DNA of 41,575 bases from Candidatus Roslinia caecavium (GCA_904419955.1 CAJFTO010000024.1:1-41575), one strand, 5' to 3'; shown: positions 10,001 through 18,421, counted from the first letter of the stretch. Numbers and translations are program-made. The notes: a model not told the origin generated them from the sequence alone.

Positions 10001-11407
10001 ATGAAAAGCGAGATAAGACCGTTTGGGATAAGAGATAAGATCGGCTACATGTTCGGCGATTTCGGAAACGACTTTACTTTTATATTTGCGAGTTCGTTTC
10101 TGATGGTGTTCTATACCAAGGTTTTGAATATAAGCGGGGCGGCGGTCGGAACGCTGTTTTTTATCGCAAGATTTGTAGACGCCGCGACCGACGTCACAAT
10201 GGGCAGAATAGTGGACGTTATGAAGCCTGGAAAGGACGGCAGATTCAGATGCTGGATACGCCGTATGTGCGGGCCCGTGGCGCTCGCCAGTTTTTTGATG
10301 TATCAGAGCGCGATGGCGGACGCGCCGATGTTTTGGCGAATGGTATATATGTACGTTACGTATCTGCTCTGGGGCAGCGTGTTCTATACCTCGATCAATA
10401 TCCCGTACGGTTCGATGGCGTCGGCCATAACCGCGGATCCGGTGGAGCGGACGTCGCTGTCTGCGTTCAGAAACGCGGGCGCCGCTCTCGCGAGCCTTGC
10501 AATAGGGGTAATAACCCCTCTCGTAATTTATACGACCGACGATATGGGAAACCAGGTCGTGCGCGGAGGCGGGGCGTTTACGGCGATCGCCGGAGTATTT
10601 TCAGTATGCGCGGTAGTATGTTATGTAATTTGCTATAAGCTGTGTACGGAGCGGGTAAAGATCGAAAAGCCCAAGAACAAAAAACGGACGTCCGTTATCG
10701 GGTCGCTTGCGAGCCTGGCGGCCAACCGCGCGCTTTGGGGGATAATCGCGGCCGCCGTCTTCCTTCTGCTCAGTCAGCTTCTGATAACGTCGATGAACAA
10801 CTACCTCTATACCGACTACTACTCAAACGCGGCGGCGATATCGGCGTTCACTCTCATAGCCAACCTATCGATAATACTGATCGTATCTCCGCTCAGCGTT
10901 AGAATAAGCAAGAGATTCGGAAAAAAAGAATCGGCCGCCGCCGCGATGTTTTTTTCGGGGGCGGTATATATCCTGCTCTATTTTGCGAGACCGGCGAGCG
11001 TTTGGGCGTTTTTGATAATCTCATGCATAGGCTATCTGGGTCTGGGGTTTTTTAATGCGGTGATATGGGCTAATATAACCGACGTTATAGACTATCAGGA
11101 GATAAAGACGCGCAGGAGGGAGGACGGCACGATATACGCGGTATATTCGTTCGCCAGAAAGCTGGGTCAGGCGCTCGCCGGCGGCGCGGGAGGCTGGGCT
11201 CTGACGATAATCGGCTACGATAATCTTGCGGCGGCTCAGACGAATTACGTTTTAACCGGTCTATATACCACCGCGACCCTTGTTCCGGGCGTCTGCTTTT
11301 TGATCGTAGCGGCGATACTCGCGTTCGTATACCCGCTCGGCAAGCGGAGGGTCGAGGCCAACGTCGCCGAGCTGAGAAGAAGACGGGAAGCCGGAGATCC
11401 GGAATAA
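10001..11407 (+). CDS. GPH-family sugar/glucuronide:cation symporter
   Basis: A 468-residue membrane protein with about 12 hydrophobic segments, of the glycoside-pentoside-hexuronide family in the major facilitator superfamily. It starts with the family-typical GIRDKIGYMFGDFGNDFTF, followed by the conserved ARFVDAATDVTMGRIVD stretch, and later has a DVIDYQEIKT-type segment. Its place directly behind uidA suggests that it imports beta-glucuronides or oligouronides (UidB role) by H+ or Na+ symport; this is inference from context. A GGAGA ribosome site precedes the ATG. A strong terminator follows, so uidA and this gene form a two-gene operon. Confidence 0.88.
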   Translation: MKSEIRPFGIRDKIGYMFGDFGNDFTFIFASSFLMVFYTKVLNISGAAVGTLFFIARFVDAATDVTMGRIVDVMKPGKDGRFRCWIRRMCGPVALASFLMYQSAMADAPMFWRMVYMYVTYLLWGSVFYTSINIPYGSMASAITADPVERTSLSAFRNAGAALASLAIGVITPLVIYTTDDMGNQVVRGGGAFTAIAGVFSVCAVVCYVICYKLCTERVKIEKPKNKKRTSVIGSLASLAANRALWGIIAAAVFLLLSQLLITSMNNYLYTDYYSNAAAISAFTLIANLSIILIVSPLSVRISKRFGKKESAAAAMFFSGAVYILLYFARPASVWAFLIISCIGYLGLGFFNAVIWANITDVIDYQEIKTRRREDGTIYAVYSFARKLGQALAGGAGGWALTIIGYDNLAAAQTNYVLTGLYTTATLVPGVCFLIVAAILAFVYPLGKRRVEANVAELRRRREAGDPE

Positions 11408-11443
11408 ACAAAGTTAATTAAAATGAAATTAAAATTTTTTGAG

Positions 11444-11470
11444 CCGCCGCAGTTTTTGCGGCGGTTTTGT
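11444..11470 (+). terminator. Rho-independent terminator of the uidA-transporter operon
   Basis: A stem CCGCCGC (11444-11450) / GCGGCGG (11458-11464) with a 7-nt loop is followed by TTTTGTT. Confidence 0.85.
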
Positions 11471-11573
11471 TGCGCTTTGGCGCCCGAGTATGATAAACTA
11501 TCCTAAAAAGGCATAATACGAGAGGAAAATAAATTTAAACCGGCTTATAATGTCTTTGAAAGGAGCGGTAAAT

Positions 11574-12413
11574 ATGCAAGCGCTTGAGCGACTGAACTTG
11601 GTTGTGAAGTATATCGAGGAAAATCTGGAAAACGGCGTGGATTACAAAAAAATGGCGGAAATAGCCTGCTGTTCTCAGTTCCATCTGCAGAGAATGTTTC
11701 CGTATACGACCGGTCTGACGATCGGGGAATATACGCGCAGACGGCGGATGACGAAGGCGGCTATGGAGCTGATAGAGGGCGGAAAGATCTTGGACGTCGC
11801 TTTAAAGTATGGGTATAATTCGCCCACCGCGTTTAACAGAGCCTTCAGGAGCGTGCACGGAGTATCGCCGTCCGAGGCCAAACGAGCCGGGACTAAGCTG
11901 AAGCTGCAGGGACCGCTCTCTTTCAAAATAACCATAAAAGGAGTGGAAGAAATGGAATTTAGGATCGAGGAAAAGAAGGGCTTCCGCGCCGTCGGTTTGA
12001 AAACGGAGCTTAAACGGGATATGTCCGAGAATTTCGGGGAGATACCCAAGCTCTGGGACCAAGCGGCGGGAGACGGCAGGCTGGAGCAACTGATAGCTTT
12101 GACGGATGGCGACGTTCTGGGTATCTCCGTTTGCCTTGAAGAGCCGTGGAGCTATTATATAGCCGTACCTACCGAAAAGGCGGCGGAAGACGGCTTTGCA
12201 GAACTGCGGGTAGACGGCGGGACCTGGGCCGTATTTGAAGGCGAGGGCGAGGCCCCGGGCGCGGTTCAGGAGGTCGTTAAAAGAGCTCTTACTGAATGGC
12301 TGCCCGCGTCCGGCTACGAATACGCGCCGAGGGCGGAATTTGAGAGGTATTTGACCCGCGACCCCAAAAACGCGAAGTTCGAGTATTGGCTCCCTGTTAA
12401 GAGAGCGGTATAA
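11574..12413 (+). CDS. AraC-family regulator with GyrI-like effector domain
   Basis: A 279-residue protein. Residues about 5-105 are an AraC/XylS double helix-turn-helix (LENGVDYKKMAEIACCSQFH and ILDVALKYGYNSPTAFNRAF). Residues about 120-279 form a GyrI-like small-molecule-binding domain (MEFRIEEKKGFRAVG to the C-terminal FEYWLPV). The arrangement matches Rob/SoxS-type regulators that answer to drugs or metabolites. The ATG at 11574 is chosen over the ATG at 11550 because AAAGGAG lies 8 nt before it, inside the longer frame. It is monocistronic, with its own terminator. Its target is unknown; nothing ties it to the upstream glucuronide operon. Confidence 0.88.
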   Translation: MQALERLNLVVKYIEENLENGVDYKKMAEIACCSQFHLQRMFPYTTGLTIGEYTRRRRMTKAAMELIEGGKILDVALKYGYNSPTAFNRAFRSVHGVSPSEAKRAGTKLKLQGPLSFKITIKGVEEMEFRIEEKKGFRAVGLKTELKRDMSENFGEIPKLWDQAAGDGRLEQLIALTDGDVLGISVCLEEPWSYYIAVPTEKAAEDGFAELRVDGGTWAVFEGEGEAPGAVQEVVKRALTEWLPASGYEYAPRAEFERYLTRDPKNAKFEYWLPVKRAV

Positions 12414-12436
12414 ACATGAGAAATATCTAAATTAGA

Positions 12437-12464
12437 TCGCGGCTGAACCGGCCGCGGTTTTTTG
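12437..12464 (+). terminator. Terminator of the AraC-type gene
   Basis: A stem CGCGGC (12439-12444) / GCCGCG (12451-12456) is followed by GTTTTTT. Confidence 0.8.
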
Positions 12465-12488
12465 CGGTATAGAGGCATAAAACCCGTA

Positions 12489-12517
12489 TTGATATTCTGA
12501 GACCGGTATGCTATAAT
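12489..12517 (+). promoter_or_regulatory. SigmaA promoter of the DUF4003 gene
   Basis: TTGATA (12489-12494), a 17-nt spacer and a perfect TATAAT (12512-12517). Transcription would start near 12524, about 40 nt before the ATG. Confidence 0.8.
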
Positions 12518-12562
12518 TGCCTAAAAACGAATATAACATATTAACATAGGAGGAGCTTTAAC

Positions 12563-13555
12563 ATGAGAAGTTCTTTGGCCGCGCTGTGCGGGAGGTTTAT
12601 TGAAAACAGGGACAGAATTAAATCCGGATTCGGTTGGGAGTATTCGTATATTTATCCGGTCTGTGCGGAGATATTCGCCGATAAGCGTCAGGAAGTAAGC
12701 GTTGAGCGTATGAAGGAATGTTGGGATATGCTTAAGAAAAAAACGGGGATCTTTTCAAACTTCAGAGGAATGATAAAGCTGATAGTGATCTCTATGATGG
12801 CGGTCGACAGCGATCCGGAACGGAAGCTGAGTAACGCTCTGACAGTATATGCGGAGCTAAAGGAGCGGTTCTGGATCTCGCCGTATCTGCCGGTCGTGTC
12901 GATGATAATAGCGGATATGGTAGAGCCGAGCGGGTACGCCGCCCTCGCGGATAAGACCAAGCATATCTATAAGCTGATGAAGTCGGAGCATCCGTTTTTG
13001 ACCTCGGACGAGGACAGCGTTTTTGCGGCGCTGCTTGCGCTTTCGGATCTTACGGACGAACGGATCGTCGGCGAGACCGAAGCGTGTTATGATATAATGA
13101 AAGAAAAATTCTTTTCCCGCAACAACGTTCAGTCGCTGAGTAACGTATTGGCTCTTGGCGAGGGGAGCGCGGAGGAGAAATGCCGCAAGACGATGGAGAT
13201 ATACGACGGGCTTAAAGAGCGGGGGCGTAAATACGGGACCGGCTACGAGCTTGCGACGCTCGGCGCGTTGGCGTTGCTTCCAGAGAGCGCGGAGACGATA
13301 ATCGAGGATATATTAGAGGTCGATAAGTTTCTGTCCGGGCAGAAAGGTTATGGTATTTTGGGTCCGGGTAAGAAGCACAGGCTCATGCACGCGGGAATGT
13401 TGGTCGGAAGCGACTACATAGGCGGCGACGATAAGGCTATGAGTTCAGCGGCGATCAGCGGCGCGATATCGCTTATAGTAGCTCAGCAGATCGCGACCTG
13501 CGCGGCGGTAGCGGCTTCGAGCGCCGCGGCGTCAAGCGCGAGTTCGAGTTCGTGA
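12563..13555 (+). CDS. DUF4003 family protein
   Basis: A 330-residue, mostly helical, soluble protein without a signal peptide. I recognise it as a DUF4003 member of Bacilli and Clostridia; its function is unknown. The conserved central stretch is HPFLTSDEDSVFAALLALSD, and the C-terminal hydrophobic segment (ISLIVAQQIATCAAVAA) is followed by a run of Ala and Ser. An AGGAGG site 7 nt before the ATG and a consensus promoter suggest steady expression. A hairpin that may terminate it lies at 13640. The low-complexity Ala/Ser tail is common in the family and has no obvious role. Confidence 0.85.
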   Translation: MRSSLAALCGRFIENRDRIKSGFGWEYSYIYPVCAEIFADKRQEVSVERMKECWDMLKKKTGIFSNFRGMIKLIVISMMAVDSDPERKLSNALTVYAELKERFWISPYLPVVSMIIADMVEPSGYAALADKTKHIYKLMKSEHPFLTSDEDSVFAALLALSDLTDERIVGETEACYDIMKEKFFSRNNVQSLSNVLALGEGSAEEKCRKTMEIYDGLKERGRKYGTGYELATLGALALLPESAETIIEDILEVDKFLSGQKGYGILGPGKKHRLMHAGMLVGSDYIGGDDKAMSSAAISGAISLIVAQQIATCAAVAASSAAASSASSSS

Positions 13556-13639
13556 TTCGCATACGGAGATTTGGATACAGCGGAGCGGAGAATATTTACG
13601 ATTACTTAAATCGTGTTTTCGCTCTTTTAAGTTTATTAC

Positions 13640-13678
13640 ACGGCGTTTGATCCGTCTGAGTCAAGCGCCGTTTGTTTC
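13640..13678 (+). terminator. Hairpin between DUF4003 and hydrolase genes, abutting the next ribosome site
   Basis: An 11-bp stem, ACGGCGTTTGA (13640-13650) / TCAAGCGCCGT (13661-13671), with one G-U pair and a 10-nt loop, is followed by TTGTTTC. The T run is weak, so read-through is possible. The AGGAGAG site of the next gene begins only 8 nt after the stem. Confidence 0.6.
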
Positions 13679-13692
13679 AGGAGAGAGTCGTT

Positions 13693-14322
13693 ATGCGTTA
13701 TATTTTTATTCACGGCTTGGGGCAGACTGCGTCGAGTTGGGACGATACGCTTTCATATATGAACTGCAAGGGCGAGGTATATTGTCCGGAGCTGTTATCG
13801 CTGCTTCGAGGTTCTAAAGTCGAATACGGCTCGCTGTACAAGGGGTTTTTCGAGTATTGCGGCGGCTTTGACGAGCCTTTGACGCTGTGCGGCCTGTCTT
13901 TGGGCGCGGTTTTGACGTTGAATTACGCCGCCGACAATCCCGGCAAGGTCGGGTCGCTCGCGTTGATCGCGCCGCAGTATAAAACGCCCGGACTGGCGCT
14001 CAGACTTCAGAATATCGCGTTTAAGTTAGCTCCGAGATCCGCTTTCCAAGGTATGGGGTTTGAGAAAAAAGAGACGATCCGGCTGATGGATTCAATGATA
14101 GGGCTGGACTTGACCGATAAGCTTGAGAATATCTCCGTCCCGACTTTGATAATCTGCGGCGAGGATGATAAGCCTAATAAAAAGGCGGCGGAGGAATTAG
14201 GATCGAGGCTTAAGAATTCAAGACTCGAATTTATAGACGGAGCGGGACACGCGGTCAACGCGGACGCGCCGAAGAAACTGGCGGAGACTTTGAACGCCTT
14301 TTACGCCGCATTGCAGAAGTAG
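13693..14322 (+). CDS. Alpha/beta-fold hydrolase
   Basis: A 209-residue alpha/beta hydrolase. It starts MRYIFIHGLGQTASSWDDT, holding the HG oxyanion motif. The nucleophile elbow is LCGLSLGAVL (G-x-S-x-G), the acid is in ICGEDDKPN, and the histidine is in DGAGHAVNAD. It is cytoplasmic, with no signal peptide. The ATG at 13693 has AGGAGAG 7 nt upstream; a TTG at 13672 would place the ribosome site inside the gene. The substrate is unknown; the compact lid resembles small esterases or lactonases of the MenH/BioH type. It may be read from the DUF4003 promoter through the weak hairpin upstream. Confidence 0.85.
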   Translation: MRYIFIHGLGQTASSWDDTLSYMNCKGEVYCPELLSLLRGSKVEYGSLYKGFFEYCGGFDEPLTLCGLSLGAVLTLNYAADNPGKVGSLALIAPQYKTPGLALRLQNIAFKLAPRSAFQGMGFEKKETIRLMDSMIGLDLTDKLENISVPTLIICGEDDKPNKKAAEELGSRLKNSRLEFIDGAGHAVNADAPKKLAETLNAFYAALQK

Positions 14323-14405
14323 ACCGGATTTGTTTCAGTATCTTTGTATACCGCGGAAAAGATTTTTATATCCCCGAATTCTATTTAGAGTTTCTAATGG
14401 TTACA

Positions 14406-14443
14406 GCGCGCCGGTTCAGAGGTGGCCGGATGCGTTTTTTTTT
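14406..14443 (+). terminator. Terminator after the hydrolase gene
   Basis: A GC-rich imperfect stem (CGCGCCGG at 14407-14414 against CCGGATGCG at 14426-14434) is followed by nine T residues. Confidence 0.75.
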
Positions 14444-14616
14444 GATATATTTTTATGTGAAAAATTGTAATTTAATAGGGATAAGATATCGTTATGATCT
14501 CTTAGAGTTTTAGTAAAATATAGGTTTGAAAAAGTCGTTTTAAGTCTAAAATTTGTGCATTTTATATTAATTTCAGGAATTAATTTGTGCATATATACAA
14601 AAAGTTTTTTATAGTC

Positions 14617-14647
14617 TTGACATTAAGTCTACTTAAGCATTTACAAT
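14617..14647 (+). promoter_or_regulatory. MerR-type promoter with 19-bp spacer and operator
   Basis: TTGACA (14617-14622) and TACAAT (14642-14647) are separated by 19 bp, the over-long spacer typical of promoters that MerR proteins activate by twisting DNA. A perfect dyad TTAAGT-CT-ACTTAA (14623-14636) fills the spacer. It lies directly upstream of the merR-like gene, so autoregulation is likely. Confidence 0.8.
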
Positions 14648-14676
14648 TAGAGGAAATCAAACACGGAGGTATGGTA

Positions 14677-15099
14677 ATGACGATAAAACAAGCCTCGGAG
14701 ATAACGGGTCTTTCCATAGACACTTTGCGCTATTACGAGAGGATAGGGCTGATACCGGAGGTTCCGAGAAATAGTTCGGGTATAAGGGAATATGACGACG
14801 CCATACTAAGCTGGATAGAATTTGTTATGAGGTTTAAACGCAGCGGCATGAAACTGGAAGCCATACGAGACTATCTTAAACTCGCTATCGAAGGCGATTC
14901 TACAAAACAGCAAAGAAAAGAAATTTTGATCGAAGCCAAAAAAGAACTTGAAGCTAAACAGACCGAGATTCGGGAGAGTCTTGAGATAATCAATTATAAA
15001 TTAGACAATTACGAACAAGAATGCGCCCGCGTCACAGCGGAAATTACGAGCAGATGGAAGGCGCTGACAAGAGGCGAGGAGCCTGAAAGACCAAACTAA
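14677..15099 (+). CDS. MerR-family transcriptional regulator
   Basis: A 140-residue regulator. Residues 1-70 are the winged helix (MTIKQASEITGLSIDTLRYY, ERIGLIPEVPRNSSGIREYD) and residues 75-130 a dimerising coiled coil. There is no metal-binding cysteine set near the C-terminus; the single cysteine is in YEQECARV. It therefore resembles the AdhR/NmlR-like group that senses aldehydes or redox signals rather than heavy metals. The ATG at 14677 follows GGAGG at 14665-14669; the frame upstream is an extension through the promoter and is not used. No target gene lies next to it, so it may act elsewhere in the genome. Confidence 0.88.
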   Translation: MTIKQASEITGLSIDTLRYYERIGLIPEVPRNSSGIREYDDAILSWIEFVMRFKRSGMKLEAIRDYLKLAIEGDSTKQQRKEILIEAKKELEAKQTEIRESLEIINYKLDNYEQECARVTAEITSRWKALTRGEEPERPN

Positions 15100-15424
15100 C
15101 GACGACGTTTTATAAACGGATCCCCTACAAATCAAAAAATAAAATTTAATTTTTTATATCAAACTCGGAAGACGCTGAGAAATTGCGGCGAAGCCGATAT
15201 ATTTTTGCTCGCGTATCCACCCGCGGCATGATTTTAGACTCTAGACTCTCAGCCGGCGCGCAGCCGGTTCGATTATTATCAAAATAACATAACAAATTTA
15301 TATCATGAACACCGGCGCGGCAAAGCATATGTTTGCAGCGTTTTTTATTGTGGAAAAACAGTTTGGCGCGGCATGGACGCACGGTTACCGTCAGGATATA
15401 TGATCTGCACCCATCAAAATAAAG
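15100..15424. other. Intergenic region without convincing genes
   Basis: AT-rich sequence follows the merR stop, then mixed sequence. Two short open frames (minus 15146-15382, plus 15373-15576) have no ribosome sites or recognisable protein features. I see no gene and no strong terminator in this stretch. Confidence 0.5.
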
Positions 15425-15480
15425 ACGAACTGCTTCTTGAACCTTGGAATTTTGGTTGTTATAATAAAAATACAGTTCGT
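15425..15480 (+). promoter_or_regulatory. Pectate lyase promoter enclosed by an inverted repeat
   Basis: TTGAAC (15437-15442), a 17-nt spacer and TATAAT (15460-15465). The promoter sits between perfect 8-bp arms ACGAACTG (15425-15432) and CAGTTCGT (15473-15480). The right arm covers the expected transcription start near 15472. This geometry suits a repressor that bridges two half-sites. Confidence 0.7.
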
Positions 15481-15483
15481 AAC

Positions 15484-15600
15484 TTAAAAACGATCGCCGC
15501 TTTCACAGGCAAAAATTTGCGAGATACGCGGCGAAAAGTCCGACGCCGCGCCTGCCCGCGGCTCGGCGGAAAGTAGAATATTGCGGGCGGAAGGGTTGAA
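15484..15600 (+). ncRNA. Structured GC-rich 5' leader of the pectate lyase mRNA
   Basis: Several helices can form: CGCGGCG (15527-15533) with CGCCGCG (15544-15550), or alternatively the second arm region with GGCTCGGCG near 15,560-15,568. There is also GCAAA-AA-TTTGC near 15,509-15,520. The pairings compete, as in a riboswitch or attenuator. ACAGGCAAA at the 5' side recalls the c-di-GMP-I aptamer, but the conserved GGGACGCAAAGC segment and its partner are absent. I assign no class. Confidence 0.3.
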
Positions 15601-15605
15601 GTATA

Positions 15606-18086
15606 ATGAAGAAGTTTGTTAGTTTATGTTTGATCTTTATTCTGGCGCTATCGACGTTTCCTATGAGCTATACCGCGGCGGCCGGCGACGGCAAAGTGGA
15701 GATAACTCAGGCGGAGGGTTGGTTCGAGTCGGCGTATGTTAAGTGGTTGGGCTGCGACGGCGCCGATAATTATAACGTATACGTCAAGGCTTCGGGCGGC
15801 GAGTACGTCAAGCTCGACGACGAACTTGCGAGGACGTATCCGGATTATTTTAGAGCCGACGCGCTTGGACTTCCGGCGGGCGAATACGTTCTTAAGGTAG
15901 TCGCGGTAAAAGACGGAACCGAGATAGCCGATTCGGCGGCCGAGACCGAGGTGCTTACGGTCATGCCCCACGTCAGGGAGGGCTTTGCGTTTTCCGATAA
16001 TTCGCCGTACGGTTCCTCCAACGGAGCGTATAACAGCGACGGGAGCCTTAGATCCGACGCGGACGTGTTGTATATAACCAACGGCAATAAAGATACGGTA
16101 ACGCTTAACGGCGATCCCTCTTTTGGAGTCGGGCTTACCGAGATCTTAGCGTATCGTCAGGCCAAAAAGATAAAGACGACTTTGGCGATACGTATTATCG
16201 GCAAGGTAGAGGAGCCGATGAATATGGAGATACACACGGCGCAGTTCCAGAATACCGGCAACGTGACCTTGGAAGGCGTGGGCGACGACGCGGTAATATA
16301 CGGCTGGATCATGACCTTAAAGCGCGTCGAGAATTTTGAGATAAGGAACCTCGCTATGATGTACGGAGGCGAGGGAACGACCGGTTCGGCTATAGTTTTG
16401 GATACCGACAACAAGAACGTTTGGATCCATAACTGCGATTTCTTCTACGGCGCGCCGGGGCGAGACGCCGATCAAAAAAAGGGCGACGGAGCGGTCGATA
16501 TAAAATCGCGTTCGAGTTACGTAACGATAGATTATAATCATTTCTGGGATCTGGGCAAGACCTGCGTCTCGGGCGGGCCCTGGGAAAACAGCAATATGTA
16601 TACGCCGGAAGCTCAGATCTACGTAACATACCATCATAACTGGTTCGACCATACCGATTCCAGACATCCGCGCTGCGTCGTAGGGAGCAACCATGTGTAC
16701 AATAACTATTACGACGGCGTCGCCATGTACGGCATAGGCGCGGCGATGAAGACTTCTGTATTCTCCGAGAACAACTATTACAGAAATTGTCCGAGGCCGA
16801 TGATAATAGCATCTCAGGGCTCCGATTGTTACGACGAAGCGACCGGGACGTATAAAGACAAAGGAACGTTATCCGGGCAGATGGGCGGTATGATCAAGTC
16901 TTACGGCGACGTTATCGTAGACGCGGATAGGTTCTACCCGTACGGTTCGGAGCCGGACGAGGGCGAATTCGACGCTTATGTAGCCGAGAGCAGAGACGAG
17001 ATAGTTCCCGATACGGTCCTGGCTAAAAAGGGCGACGAGGTCGGCAGAGGCGCGTATAATAATTTTGACACAAACCCCGAAATAATGTACGAGTACAACG
17101 TAGATACCGCCGAGGAAGCGGTAGAGAAAGTGAAGATGTACGCCGGCAGGATAGACGGCGGGGATTTTAAATGGACGTTTAATAACGAGACGGACGATCC
17201 GAATCACGATATAGACGAGGAGCTTCTGGCGGCTATCAAGGGCTACGAGTCGGAGCTTGTCGCAGTGGCGGGCGGAGCGGTCGAAACGGTTCCGCCGGTT
17301 ATAGTAACTACTCCCGAACCGACGGTAGATCCCAGCGTAACGCCTGCGCCGACTATGCGTCCTTCGGGCGATGTAGCGAAGATACCGGTCGGAACGACGA
17401 GTTATGCGAAGGATTGGTTCGGCGGTCAGAATATGTCCGAGGGCGACGTCTCGCTCGACGGTTACGTGGGCTGCTATAAGGGTAACGGCAACAGCTACAA
17501 ATCCAACAGCTTCAGCGCCGGCGGAGCGACGATGACCAGAGGGTATCAGACCAAGCAGGTGGATTCGCGTTCGTTCTATATCATACCCGAGAGCGAATGC
17601 CTTGTAACTGTGTATTTCTATTCAAACGGAACTAACTATCTCGGACTCTATACGTCGGATACGGAGGAACCGGCAGCCGTGTTCCAGCCCGAGGCGGGCG
17701 GCGACTTCGCGTATACCTATCATTTTACAGAGGTAGGCTCGCCGCTGTATATAGCCGGGCCGATAGGGGATATAAATCTTGCCGGGATAGCGGTAGCCGC
17801 GGCCCCGACTGCGGGTTACGACTATGAGATAACGGCGGCGGAGATTAACTCCGACGGAAAGCTGGAAATATCGATCGAATACAGCGGCGCCGAAGAGACG
17901 AGCCGGGCGGAACTGATCGTCGCGGAATATACGGGCGAAAACGATTCGATGTTGTCGAACTTCGAACGCTACGATATAGAGGGAGAAAGTATAAGCGGGC
18001 TCGACTATACGCCGGGCGGCGGAAAGATAAAGATATATATTTGGGACGAGGCTATGCGGCCGCTCGCGGAGCCGGTTTCGGTATAG
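15606..18086 (+). CDS. Secreted pectate lyase, polysaccharide lyase family 1, with C-terminal modules
   Basis: An 826-residue secreted enzyme. A Sec signal peptide spans about 1-26 (MKKFVSLCLIFILALS, then an Ala-rich cleavage region), followed by an FN3-like domain (about 30-120), the PL1 parallel beta-helix (about 130-440), a Thr/Pro linker (about 559-589), a beta-rich probable binding domain (about 595-735) and the shared C-terminal IWD module (about 745-826, IYIWDEAMRPL). Calcium-site and catalytic PL1 signatures are visible: DGAVDIK (D294, D298), HHNWFDHTDS, and R353-H-P-R356 ahead of NHVYNNYYDG. It cleaves polygalacturonate by beta-elimination, giving unsaturated uronides for the KduI branch. 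It has its own promoter and a structured leader. Confidence 0.93.
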   Translation: MKKFVSLCLIFILALSTFPMSYTAAAGDGKVEITQAEGWFESAYVKWLGCDGADNYNVYVKASGGEYVKLDDELARTYPDYFRADALGLPAGEYVLKVVAVKDGTEIADSAAETEVLTVMPHVREGFAFSDNSPYGSSNGAYNSDGSLRSDADVLYITNGNKDTVTLNGDPSFGVGLTEILAYRQAKKIKTTLAIRIIGKVEEPMNMEIHTAQFQNTGNVTLEGVGDDAVIYGWIMTLKRVENFEIRNLAMMYGGEGTTGSAIVLDTDNKNVWIHNCDFFYGAPGRDADQKKGDGAVDIKSRSSYVTIDYNHFWDLGKTCVSGGPWENSNMYTPEAQIYVTYHHNWFDHTDSRHPRCVVGSNHVYNNYYDGVAMYGIGAAMKTSVFSENNYYRNCPRPMIIASQGSDCYDEATGTYKDKGTLSGQMGGMIKSYGDVIVDADRFYPYGSEPDEGEFDAYVAESRDEIVPDTVLAKKGDEVGRGAYNNFDTNPEIMYEYNVDTAEEAVEKVKMYAGRIDGGDFKWTFNNETDDPNHDIDEELLAAIKGYESELVAVAGGAVETVPPVIVTTPEPTVDPSVTPAPTMRPSGDVAKIPVGTTSYAKDWFGGQNMSEGDVSLDGYVGCYKGNGNSYKSNSFSAGGATMTRGYQTKQVDSRSFYIIPESECLVTVYFYSNGTNYLGLYTSDTEEPAAVFQPEAGGDFAYTYHFTEVGSPLYIAGPIGDINLAGIAVAAAPTAGYDYEITAAEINSDGKLEISIEYSGAEETSRAELIVAEYTGENDSMLSNFERYDIEGESISGLDYTPGGGKIKIYIWDEAMRPLAEPVSV

Positions 18087-18097
18087 CGGTTTCGTAA

Positions 18098-18421
18098 GAC
18101 GCGGGAGAGTATACGCTGAAAATAGTTCCGGCCGTAAACGGCGACGAAGACGACGCCCGGCGGATATATGAGATATTGAGCCACGGCTTCAATGAAGAGG
18201 GGAAACTTGAGGCGGCCATACGTTATAACGGCGCGGGAGGCGACAGCGCCGCGTTGATAGTCGCCGCGTATCCGGAGATCGGGATCTTGACCGACCTGAA
18301 GACGTTCGGCGTATTGGACGGAGAGATAGAAGGTCTCGGCTTTTCTAAGCCTTCGGAAGGAGGCGTCAAGTTGTTCATATGGAAGCTTGATACGCTCGAG
18401 ACGCTTTCAGAAAGTAAATAA
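18098..18421 (+). pseudogene. C-terminal remnant of a second secreted protein
   Basis: An open frame without a start codon begins 12 nt after the pectate lyase stop, in another frame. It encodes the end of an FN3-like domain (AGEYTLKIVPAVNGDE, matching AGEYVLKVVAVKDGTE in the lyase) followed by a complete copy of the IWD module (GKLEAAIRYNGAGGDS, then LIVAAY, then VKLFIW). The N-terminal part and any ribosome site are gone. The likeliest origin is a deletion that removed most of a neighbouring paralogous gene. An 81-residue product from the TTG at 18176 is conceivable but unlikely. Confidence 0.75.

Noticed and set aside
15146..15576. Two short frames (minus 78 and plus 67 residues) before the pectate lyase
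   Set aside because: No ribosome sites or protein-like features, and the plus frame runs through the lyase promoter and leader.
15505..15580. c-di-GMP-I riboswitch
   Set aside because: Only ACAGGCAAA fits; the conserved GGGACGCAAAGC segment and GNRA-receptor parts are missing.
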